64,000 bases of DNA from Glutinoglossum americanum. Its lineage: Eukaryota; Ascomycota; Geoglossomycetes; Geoglossales; Geoglossaceae. The notes below the pieces were generated by a model, which did no database searches, was not told where the DNA came from, and saw only the letters and a program-made list of their open reading frames with translations. The DNA is taken from assembly GCA_020080175.1 (NCBI GenBank), contig JAGHQL010000119.1, positions 1 through 64,000 on the forward strand, read 5' to 3'. The position numbers and the translations under genes are program-made. Of this stretch, positions 22,870 through 31,577 are shown in pieces (within the stretch, counting starts at the first letter, position 1; every line of letters begins with the position of its first letter).

Positions 22870-24815
22870 ATGAGATCACTTCTCGCCCTTTCATTGTTGC
22901 CTCTGCTTGCATCCGCCACACCGATTATTCATACTGACACCATTCATAATGACGTCGCACCTATACTTTCATCATCACACTCAAAGGAGATTCCAGACTC
23001 GTACATAGTTGTCTTCAAGAAACATGTTACAGCTGGCTCTGCACTAGAGCACCACTCCTGGGTGCAAGACCTTCACCTTAGTACTGAGAACACAAAGAGC
23101 GAGCTTCGGAAGCGATCCCAATCATTCTTTGGTACCGATATATTCGAGGGACTCAAGCATACCTACAATATTGCTGGCAGTATATTGGGATATTCCGGTC
23201 ATTTTGATGAGGAGGTTATCGAGCAAGTCCGGAGACACCCCGATGTGAGTTTTGTCCCTCGGACCATGACCTTAGCTTGCATTCTCCGACACCAGGCATA
23301 TGATCTTGCAACTACCCCATCATGCTATACATAGCATGATCGTTGCAATCAAGTGGTGCCTTGATTCCTTTGGAGCTCCTAGACTCTTGGTGACTCGTTC
23401 CCGTATCTGGGCTTATGATAAGCATCATGCCGAGCTCCTACACGTGATCGTTACCCTTTTCTACTTCTCGAGCAAAACTTTTACGGTTCATAAGTGGAAC
23501 AACCAACAGAATTTGCGATTTATCTTACAAATGCTAATTGCGTGTTCATGGGTTCAGGTCGAGTACATCGAGAAGGACTCTGTGGTTCATACCATGACAG
23601 ACGGTGATGGTATGCTTGAGAAGAATGCGCCTTGGGGTCTTGCCCGGATATCACACCGGGACCGGCTTAGCTTCTCTAATTTCAACCAATTCCTATACTC
23701 CGCTGATGGAGGCGAAGGTGTTGATGTGTATGTCATCGACACCGGCACGAATATCGAACACGTCGACTTTGAGGGTCGTGCTGTTTGGGGAAAGACTATT
23801 CCAGATAACGACGAAGATATTGACGGCAATGGTCACGGGACCCACTGCTCTGGCACCGTTGCTGGCTTGAAATATGGTGTCGCCAAGAAGGCTAATATCA
23901 TTGCTGTCAAAGTTCTCAGGTCCAATGGTTCAGGTACCATGTCCGACGTTGTGAAAGGGGTCGAATATGCTGCAGTTAGTCATGCTAAGAAAGTTGAGGA
24001 TGCGAAGAAAGGTAAGGGGAAGAAGGGTTTCAAGGGTAGCGCCGCCAACATGAGCCTTGGTGGTGGGAAGTCAGTAACTCTGGACCTCGCTGTTAATGCG
24101 GCTGTCAAAGCCGGCATTCACTTCGCGGTTGCGGCCGGCAACGATAACTCAGATTCTTGCAACTACTCCCCTGCTGCGGCTATCAATGCGGTCACCGTCG
24201 GCGCTTCAACCCTTGGCGACGAACGCGCTTACTTCTCAAACTATGGGAAATGTAATGACATCTTTGCGCCGGGTCTTAACATCCAATCTACTTGGATCGG
24301 TAGCAAGTATGCCACTAACACCATCTCCGGGACCTCGATGGCCTCACCACATATCGCCGGTCTCTTGGCATATTTCCTCTCTCTACAGCCTTCCAAAGAC
24401 TCGGCTTTTGCTGTAGAGGAGATTACTCCGAAGGAGCTGAAACAAAACCTCATGGACATTGCAACACCGGGAGTATTGAGCGATGTACCTACTAATACTG
24501 GAAATGTATGTGAAACCATTACTGTTCCTATAAACCCTTCCTTATAGCTCCTAACGGGTGGTACAGATTCTCGCGTGGAATGGTGGCGGTTCTTCCAACT
24601 TTACCAAGATCGTCCATGAGGGCAAACAGTTCGCTACAGCTAATCCAAAGGGCCAGGTAATCATTGACCTGGAAGACTCTGTTTCCCGGAAGATTGTTCA
24701 CGGTTCCGAGAGGCTTGCAAAGGCATCCGAAAAGGTTGCTGAGAAGATCGAGGATTTCGTCGACGAGCAGCTTAGGGACTTTCTCGAGGAAGTCAGGATG
24801 ACTATGGATGCATAG
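22870..24815 (+). CDS. PRB1: Vacuolar subtilisin-like serine protease (Alp2/cerevisin family)
   Basis: Three exons (22870-23244, 23558-24505, 24567-24815) encode about 523 aa. MRSLLALSLLPLLASATP is a clear signal peptide. Residues ~48-135 form an I9 propeptide inhibitor domain (DSYIVVFKKHV). The S8 catalytic triad is complete: Asp in DVYVIDTGTN, His in NGHGTHCSGT and Ser in SGTSMASPHIAG; the oxyanion Asn lies in AVAAGND. The C-terminal tail after SRKIVHGSERL is helical and charged, as in vacuolar Alp2/PrB orthologues (also known as fungal allergens). The enzyme is expected to mature in the vacuole and take part in bulk protein turnover and autophagy. Intron 1 (23245-23557) is 313 bp, much longer than its neighbours, and contains a hairpin. 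Intron 2 is 61 bp with a CTAAC branch site. A TTG-initiated extension upstream is not needed. Confidence 0.93.
23306..23348. repeat. Imperfect hairpin inside protease intron 1
   Basis: A 10-bp perfect inverted repeat (ATCATGCTAT / ATAGCATGAT) with a 2-nt loop sits at 23319-23340. It is flanked by a second pair of 7-bp arms, TTGCAAC and GTTGCAA, separated by short mismatched stretches. Together they could fold into one extended stem in the unspliced RNA. Confidence 0.8.
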
Positions 24816-25400
24816 AATTTTGCTCTAACAGCACCCCCGTCCTGATAGACTAAATTGGAATTACGGCTATCACAACTTGTGCGTTTACTGGATTTGCTCT
24901 CATCTGTTTGCTGCTTATGTGCATTCGTTATGGTTTGTTGGTGGAATGGCACTTGTCTACCTTATTGGAATACACTTGTCACTGGACTGTTATTTGTTAC
25001 TCTGGTTGGCGGACGTGAAGATAACATAAATGCTATTCTCCGTGTAACTAGGTGTTCACTCAATGGAATGTGTATCCCCTGATATATTTGAGCTTACACG
25101 CGGGTGGGGCTCCAAGATACCGTGCCAAACTATTGTGATTTAATAGCGCAGATCTTTGGTTTCGTTGGTGTCATTGGTTTCATTTATCGCAACTACTCTT
25201 TAAGTTGCTGGGCTTGCCAAATTTGAACCTAAAAGTTACGGTGGCGCTTCCCCCTTTCCGATTGTTATTTGCTGTTTCCTGCCGACCTGGAAGAATCTTG
25301 GCCGATTGACCTCGCTCGACCTTTATGTTTGTTTTGTTTTCGTACAAAGGCGTAACGCGGGACATCACAGGGCTCCACAGCGTTCGAGTTCTCGACGATC
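24816..25400. other. Spacer between protease and next gene
   Basis: This 585-bp stretch lies between two plus-strand genes. It must contain the protease 3' UTR and the promoter and 5' UTR of the following gene. I see no other coding or repeat signal. Confidence 0.5.
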
Positions 25401-28400
25401 ATGCTGTCCCGCGCAGCCAGTAATGCCTCGGCTCGGCTTAGACGTGCTAGGTCCTCAGCATCCATCAACGGAGGTCAGCAGGGCACTGCAAAACCGGACT
25501 ACATTGACCCTGAGATTGCTCGACAGCATGCCCTAGCTGCGGCCTCTTATGCCTTTCAGCGAGCTAGTGAACGTGGTGTCGTCGGAGTCGGGGGCTCTAA
25601 TGGACTATCTAGAAATAACAGCACTGCAAGTGATCACCTAGGGCGCGGGAGGACTCTATCTAGGCAACAGAGCGTTAAGTTCGCTGGAAAGTCGGGTGCA
25701 GAGAGGCGTCGATTCATCAAGAGTCGTGATCGTGTTGATGTGGCGCGCACGAAGAGCGAGTCGGTCTCGTCAGTTCATCGGCAGCTACGAAATGATGCGT
25801 CTCTTCGGAGACAGGGGAGCACTGTAATATCTGTTTTTCCTTATGATGAACACTGCACGCCTGAGGACGACATCGCCTCGACGCCTTCGTCATACCGCAG
25901 GCTTCGTAAGGCGAAATCTATGGCTAGTCCCAGAAAGAATGCTTGCACCTACGGAACACCGGAGAGCGATTACGATATAGCGATGCGAAATACAAACGGC
26001 CTGGCTGGAAGCGAAGGCCGACCAGACTTGGGGGAAGCTCTCTTGAGGGCGCCACGATCGATGTCTTTTCTTCGGGGTGGACGTGAGTGTGTTCCTCGTT
26101 CTGTCCGGAAAAGCCACGACGCTGCCGTTCAAATGGCACGCAAACAGTACCTCGAGCAATTAGAAAACCAGAGGTTGAAAGCACGCCAATCCTTTGTGCT
26201 TTCATCGGCGGCTCGTCGCCAGCAAAAGGCTTTCCGGAAGACAGTTCGGACTACTAGTCAGACAAGCTACGGAAGTGCCATTTCGTCTTTCGATCAACAG
26301 ATAAGGACACCTAAGAGCGGAAAGCTTAGCAGTAAGGCTCGCAATATCTCACTTACAATCAAGGAAACCCTAAAGAGGGTCTTCCATCGATCCTCAGATA
26401 ATCGAGACAATGTCCCAATTCAACAAGTTGAAGCTACTCGTCAACACTTTCGGCCATATGTTTCATCAGATGCCGGTGTCCACGAAAGTCGTGGGGACAT
26501 CCCAATTCCACCAGAAGGGACTGTCTCTCATGTGTCCTCTCGCGTACCCTCTCTCCAAATTGTTCCATCTGATATTCAGCCGAGGTCACAAGCTGGCAGC
26601 ATTCGCAGCGTGCACAGCGACGGTGACCGCAACGACACTCTATCGTGCATTGCTAGCTCAAGCAACTCTACGGCATCCAGCAGCTGGGTCACCCGTCAAG
26701 CTGCTGAAAGGAAGCGACTGTCCATCATTCAGGAAGGTGGAGGCACCCAACGACCCCCTTCTCCAGGTGGCAATGGGGCGAGTGGCTACAAGGCTTTCCA
26801 TCGGCCAATGCGTACTAGCGACTGTGCCCCCAGCCCGGTCGACAGCCAACGTGTTTACTCGGCACTCATGAAAAGACTAGACAAGAGCCGCTTCGAAATG
26901 AAACAAGAGGAAGAAAAGAACGTGCAGGCTGACGACTACACCAATACAACTATAGCCGCGCCAGCACATAGGATAGATCCTATCTCTGCTCGACGAACGC
27001 CTACAACCATCAGGCACATTGTGGAGGATAGCGATGATGAACGTAGTGAATCTCGAATAGGAGTCAGGGTTTCAAAATCTGTGATTTTCCGTCCACTACC
27101 GGAGAGAGAGGCCGATGATGTTTTCTCACCTGCAAATTCGACCAAAGATTCGCGCGTCCCTCGTAGTCGCCACGCTAGTGGGAGCAGTCGAGAGGATTCA
27201 GCTTCGCTCCAGCCAAGTCTCAACTACTTCCCGACGGTAGGTAGTCTGGGGGATCAATCTATTCTCACGCCACAGCAAGCAGCCGACCACAATGAGAAGA
27301 CGAGAACCGATCGAGGGCATGTACTGCGTGAAGCTAGGTCAACCTTCTTTCCCAACCTTGGTGGACCACGTGTCACAACGCCTAGTCCGTATAAGCGGGC
27401 CCTTGGTAATGTTTGCTCTGAGAACGAGAGGACCACTATAGATCTGACAGCGAGCGCGTACAACCTGCAAAAGTTACGCAAGATATCTGAGAATAGCGTT
27501 TCTCAGCGGCCTGACAGTGTTGCAGGTTGCAGTAGTGTGTATTCAAGGACCACCAGCGGTGATACACCGAAGCTAGAGGATTTCACCACACCCCTCGGTA
27601 GGAGAGAACCATCCGAGACGGGAACAGCGATCATTATCACGGATCGTATCTCCCGGAATGGTATTAGTCCATTGCGCAGACCCACCAATCTGTCGTCGGG
27701 ATCCAGCAATGAGTGGAAGGCCTGGATGTCCTCTGAGATTGCAGGTTTGGATAAGCAGAATGCGCTAATGGGTCATCAGCGTGAAGGTGCACAGATTGAT
27801 GGAGATGATACGCTGATCGGGTGTGGCGATGGCAATCTTCCCCCACAGGCATCACGCATCCTTCCCTTGTCTACTGTTCACGGAAATGTGGTGATCAGAC
27901 AAGTGCCTAGGTATAAAGTTCCATCAGGGGTGGTTATCCCTCTGATCGATACTGGCCAGCTAGAATCGGCCCAGAGCGCATTGTTGTCACAGCAGCATGG
28001 CCATGGCATTCGTCCGGTGTCTTCAGTGTCTTCGCTTTGCCCTACTAACACCTATGTTACTAACAGCTCTATGGGCCGCCTTAATTCCGCCAGTCGACGG
28101 GATAAGCTACGGGCGAGATCAGCAGTTGATATGCGCTTGCGATATAGTCCCATACGAGTTAGGGGTTTTGCTGCTGATGGAGAGGTTTTGAAAGGGAGAG
28201 CCGCCGCAGGATTGAGCGAAGCTGCGGGTGGACAGCTTGGGCCTGTTAGTAGTGGTGGTAGTGGTCACGATGAGAACAGCAGTCCTGTTGGTGGAGAGGG
28301 GTACGAGGAAGTGGATGGCACGGGCCTCATGGGTCCCCTGGAACCTCCGGCGAGGGGCGGCGTCGTGGGGAGTCAGAGGATGGTAGATCTGTTTCTGAGT

Positions 28401-28457
28401 AGCCGGAGGCGGAGAATTAGGGGGAGTGACGGGAGTGGAAAGAACGCCTTTTTGTAA
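25401..28457 (+). CDS. Large disordered protein of unknown function
   Basis: A single uninterrupted frame of 1,018 codons starts at ATG 25401. I do not recognise a catalytic domain. The protein is rich in Ser, Arg and Thr. The N-terminus is basic and helical (SRAASNASARLRRARSS, then EIARQHALAAASYAFQRA). Around residues 230-370 lies the most protein-like part: a charged helix (MARKQYLEQLENQRLKARQS), then SSKARNISLTIKETLKRVFH and VEATRQHF. The rest is low complexity, with scattered acidic and Pro/Ser stretches, ending in a basic motif (MVDLFLSSRRRR). The long, codon-consistent frame and the conserved-looking centre argue that it is a real gene. Its length and composition suggest a scaffold or cortical adaptor, but that is only a guess. 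No transmembrane segment or signal peptide is visible. Confidence 0.8.
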   Translation: MLSRAASNASARLRRARSSASINGGQQGTAKPDYIDPEIARQHALAAASYAFQRASERGVVGVGGSNGLSRNNSTASDHLGRGRTLSRQQSVKFAGKSGAERRRFIKSRDRVDVARTKSESVSSVHRQLRNDASLRRQGSTVISVFPYDEHCTPEDDIASTPSSYRRLRKAKSMASPRKNACTYGTPESDYDIAMRNTNGLAGSEGRPDLGEALLRAPRSMSFLRGGRECVPRSVRKSHDAAVQMARKQYLEQLENQRLKARQSFVLSSAARRQQKAFRKTVRTTSQTSYGSAISSFDQQIRTPKSGKLSSKARNISLTIKETLKRVFHRSSDNRDNVPIQQVEATRQHFRPYVSSDAGVHESRGDIPIPPEGTVSHVSSRVPSLQIVPSDIQPRSQAGSIRSVHSDGDRNDTLSCIASSSNSTASSSWVTRQAAERKRLSIIQEGGGTQRPPSPGGNGASGYKAFHRPMRTSDCAPSPVDSQRVYSALMKRLDKSRFEMKQEEEKNVQADDYTNTTIAAPAHRIDPISARRTPTTIRHIVEDSDDERSESRIGVRVSKSVIFRPLPEREADDVFSPANSTKDSRVPRSRHASGSSREDSASLQPSLNYFPTVGSLGDQSILTPQQAADHNEKTRTDRGHVLREARSTFFPNLGGPRVTTPSPYKRALGNVCSENERTTIDLTASAYNLQKLRKISENSVSQRPDSVAGCSSVYSRTTSGDTPKLEDFTTPLGRREPSETGTAIIITDRISRNGISPLRRPTNLSSGSSNEWKAWMSSEIAGLDKQNALMGHQREGAQIDGDDTLIGCGDGNLPPQASRILPLSTVHGNVVIRQVPRYKVPSGVVIPLIDTGQLESAQSALLSQQHGHGIRPVSSVSSLCPTNTYVTNSSMGRLNSASRRDKLRARSAVDMRLRYSPIRVRGFAADGEVLKGRAAAGLSEAAGGQLGPVSSGGSGHDENSSPVGGEGYEEVDGTGLMGPLEPPARGGVVGSQRMVDLFLSSRRRRIRGSDGSGKNAFL

Positions 28458-28996
28458 TCGGATATAGTGAGAGCGCATCATCACTCCTTTTTCTAAGAGA
28501 CTAATTGGATGGAATGGGTTGGGAATTGCCATGAGATGGAACGGAAAGAAGGCTCGCTCTTTTGTTCTATGGCTGGCCATTGGGTATTGAGGATTATTTT
28601 TGGAGTGAGGAAGAGAGGGGACGTAAACGGTAGAGATTGGAGCCAGGGCTCTATCGTCCTTTTATCGGTTTAACCACGTGAGCGAGTATTTTGTATATTA
28701 CGTTGTAGGGTAATAATTAGAACTGTTGTCGATTGATTGATGGCCAAATGCAATATTGCTGTTTAGATCACTGTCCATTGTTCTGTGCTGTCATTTCTAG
28801 GGTTTCCCCGATGAGGAGAGATTGACTCAGGGATGCGAGCCGTCTTTGACGCCTTGAGTCATTTCACCACCGACCCAACCTCTCTCCACAGATCCCCAAT
28901 CATGCCAGCAGTTCCTCCAACCTGGTATCGGCTCTTCCAACCACCATAGAATAAACTAAAGCGAAACAATACCCTTCAATCTCTGGTAGGAAGAAA
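28458..28996. other. Spacer and 5' leader of the RNA cyclase gene
   Basis: This 539-bp stretch lies between two plus-strand genes. Apart from a 15-codon upstream ORF (listed separately) I see no feature. A CTCTCCACAG at 28882-28891 could be an intron acceptor in the leader. Confidence 0.45.
28902..28949 (+). promoter_or_regulatory. Upstream ORF of 15 codons
   Basis: An ATG at 28902 opens a short frame (MPAVPPTWYRLFQPP, then TAG) that ends 47 bp before the ATG of the RNA 3'-phosphate cyclase gene. If the transcript starts upstream of it, ribosomes would meet it first and it could lower translation of the main frame. Its presence in the mRNA is not shown by the sequence. Confidence 0.4.
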
Positions 28997-30538
28997 ATGT
29001 CAAACGTCTATCTCGATGGCACAACTCTTGAAGGTGGTGGGCAACTTGTCCGCAACGCCCTCGCGCTCTCTTCACTAACCCGAACGCCAATCCACATCAC
29101 ATCGATCCGGGGCAACCGCAGTGACGGTGGGGGGCTCAAGGCGCAGCATCTCAGCGCGCTTGATTGGCTTGCGCGGGCGACGGGGGCTGTTGTGGAGGGA
29201 GCTCATAGGAGGTCGAAGGAGGTGGTTTTTAAGCCTGGTGATGGAGTGCGTGTAGATTTGAATGGCGGGATGGGGGGAAGGAGGGAGGTGGAGATTGATG
29301 TGGGGAGTCCGGGGAGTGTATTTCTGGTATTTCAGGCTGTTCTGCCAGTTTTGATATTCGGTGGAATGGGGGAGGAGCCTCTAACCCTGATAATCAGAGG
29401 CGGGACCACTGTCTCACACTCACCCTCCCATGCTTACGTCGCACAAGTCCTCATCCCCACACTCTCCCGCATCGGTCTTCCCCCAATCACCGTCTCCCAC
29501 CCCAACCATAACAACCTCATCAACACCGTTACGTTCACAATCACGCCGCTCCCTCTCGGAGCAAGCTTGCCTGTGTTTTCGCTCACGGACCGCGGAGAGG
29601 TGAGTAGTGTGGATGTGACGATTGTGGCTCCTTCGGAGGCGATGAGGAGGGTTATGGAGGGGGAGGTTTGTGGCGCGTTGAGAGAGTGGGGGAAGGAGTT
29701 TGAGATTCGATTATTCGGTGAGGAGGAAGAAAGGGAGGATGGTAGTGAGGAAGCAGAATCACATAAGAATAAAAACAACAACAAAAACAACATCCTCTAC
29801 ATTCTCCTCGTCCTCCACACGACAACCTCCCAAATCCTCGCAACAGATTCTCTCCTCACCCTTCCTAACCCTTCCAAACGGAAAAATGTCCCCAACCGCC
29901 ACAATCTGCGCGCTACCGCACTAACCGCCTTTACTACCAAAACCGCAAAGGCCCTAAAACGTGAATGGGACCGTGGAGGTTGTGTCGACTATAGAATGAG
30001 AGATCAGCTAGTCGTGTTCCAAGGGTTGGCTAGTGGGAGGTGTAGAGTTGATGGGGGTGGGGGCGGTGGTGAGATTGAGGATGGGGATGACGATGGCGAC
30101 TATGATGGGGGAGGCTCCATGCACACGAAAACAAGTCGCTGGGTCCTTAGCCAGTTATTAGGCGTGAAGTGGGATGGGGAGGGGAACTGTGAAGGGGTAG
30201 GATGGAAGAGTGGTGAGAGGTGGAGGGGTAGGCTGGTGGGGGAGAGTGGGGGCGCTGTGGGAGATGAGCAAGTCAAGAAAGCAACGAGGAAGAAGGTTGC
30301 CGCTGCCGTGGTGAAGAATAAGGCGCGAGAGAAGGGAAAAGGTAGAGGGGAGGGATGGGGTAAGGGGAAGGGGAAGGGGAGAGTGGTTGCCGGCGGACTT
30401 TGCACCAGCGGGGAGGAGGACGACGACTACGAAGTTGACTACGAGGAGGATGGGGTTTTGGGAAGGGCAACCAAGGGAAAAGGCGGCGGCGATGGTGACT
30501 GCGAGTTTGTAGAAGCGGTCGACGCCTTGTCCATTTAG
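28997..30538 (+). CDS. RTCA: RNA 3'-terminal phosphate cyclase (RtcA family)
   Basis: A single exon of 513 codons. The N-terminus GTTLEGGGQLVRNALALSSL and IRGNRSDGGGLKAQH are the classic cyclase signatures. RGGTTVSHSPSHAYVAQVL and VDYRMRDQLVVFQGLASG follow. The nucleophile that is adenylated in bacterial RtcA is a His near the C-terminus; the matching position here is His376 in SMHTKTSRWVLSQLL, so catalysis looks possible. The enzyme converts RNA 3'-phosphate to a 2',3'-cyclic end using ATP, in the nucleus or nucleolus. The copy differs from the usual ~350-400 aa form by an acidic/Lys-Asn insert (residues ~245-267), a Gly/Asp insert just before His376, and about 100 extra residues of Lys/Gly-rich then acidic sequence at the end. 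It should not be confused with Rcl1, which lacks the catalytic His. Confidence 0.92.
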   Translation: MSNVYLDGTTLEGGGQLVRNALALSSLTRTPIHITSIRGNRSDGGGLKAQHLSALDWLARATGAVVEGAHRRSKEVVFKPGDGVRVDLNGGMGGRREVEIDVGSPGSVFLVFQAVLPVLIFGGMGEEPLTLIIRGGTTVSHSPSHAYVAQVLIPTLSRIGLPPITVSHPNHNNLINTVTFTITPLPLGASLPVFSLTDRGEVSSVDVTIVAPSEAMRRVMEGEVCGALREWGKEFEIRLFGEEEEREDGSEEAESHKNKNNNKNNILYILLVLHTTTSQILATDSLLTLPNPSKRKNVPNRHNLRATALTAFTTKTAKALKREWDRGGCVDYRMRDQLVVFQGLASGRCRVDGGGGGGEIEDGDDDGDYDGGGSMHTKTSRWVLSQLLGVKWDGEGNCEGVGWKSGERWRGRLVGESGGAVGDEQVKKATRKKVAAAVVKNKAREKGKGRGEGWGKGKGKGRVVAGGLCTSGEEDDDYEVDYEEDGVLGRATKGKGGGDGDCEFVEAVDALSI

Positions 30539-30790
30539 ATAAAGAACCACCCCATACGCAACCCTTTTTATCTTTAAGAACAAAGAAAACAATCAACAAC
30601 CCAACCCCCCTTTGCCCCGTAATAGCCCCCCCCCACACCCGAATCCACGCCCACACCACCCAACAACGCCCGACCAGCCACCACACTCCCCCCGTTTTCC
30701 AATGTATATATGAACCTAGACGCACACTTCCCCCCCCCATTTCCCTTGGAAAAAAAAAGAAAAAAAAGAAACCCCCCTTCCCACGGAGGG

Positions 30791-30970
30791 ATGTGTATCA
30801 CCGTCACCCCCGTCTACGCCTGCGACCACCTGGGCACCTACTACGTGCACCGCTGCGCCAGCCTCGCACCCTCCTGCCTCGCTACGCGTAGGCGTCCAGC
30901 TTATAGGCTCGTGGACGAGCTTTGTGCGGATTGTCGGGGGTTTGGCAGGTGGTGGTTGTTTGGGACGTGA
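30791..30970 (+). CDS. Possible small Cys-rich protein (59 aa)
   Basis: A short frame starts at ATG 30791 and encodes 59 aa. The residues are spaced like a small zinc-binding unit: MCITVTPVYACDH, HRCASLAPSC and LCADC. Many Pezizomycotina encode short proteins with a similar MC...Y.C.H...C...C...CxxC layout and no known function, which is why I list it. It lies between the 3' ends of the RNA cyclase and Tudor-SN genes, on the cyclase strand, preceded by an A-rich stretch. The frame is open further upstream from 30710. No signal peptide is seen, so it would be cytosolic or nuclear. It could also be a chance frame in the 3' region. Confidence 0.4.
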   Translation: MCITVTPVYACDHLGTYYVHRCASLAPSCLATRRRPAYRLVDELCADCRGFGRWWLFGT

Positions 30971-31577
30971 GGATAGGGTATGTAAGGTGAATGGGTAGGG
31001 GGCGGGGTGGAAGGCCGCTCACTAAGGAGGTATTCTTGAACTTTGGAGGGGGGGGGGGGGAGGGAAACCACTCCCCCCTTCCCTGATAAATGAAAAAAAT
31101 AAATAAAAAAAACTCGTCTTATCATTTCCCCTCCACCCTCATTATCTAGAGTAATAGGAGTAAATTCGTTTCATTTTCCTCACCATGCAACGTTTCCTTT
31201 AGCCCTTAGCCATTAGTCGAATCATCTGAATAAAAAAAAAAAATTTGAAGAGTAATAATTGAAAACGCAGCGCTTTCCAAATGGGAAAAAAGAACAACTT
31301 TTTGAATAATGCATGCGTTTCTCCCCGCTTAAATGCAACGGCTCGGCTCGTCCGTATTGCGTGAATGATAACATATGGAAATGCAGTCTCGAAAAAGCAG
31401 AAAAGCGCGCCATGGGGCAGATATGGGGAGGATGGCCTAGGTTGGCCCATAGTATTGAGGAGAATTCACACCTATGCCAGCGTTCTGCAAGCAAATCTTG
31501 TTCAATACTGAGTCTAGATGCTAGATGTTCAGATGCCACCCAACCGGGCCCGTTGCGCCCGAGTGTTGGTTAATGAC
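30971..31577. other. Convergent 3' spacer
   Basis: This 607-bp stretch lies downstream of the small Cys-rich frame and of the Tudor-SN gene. It is A/T-rich in parts, with several homopolymer runs (G10 near 31049, A runs near 31090 and 31232). No coding signal is seen. Confidence 0.5.
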
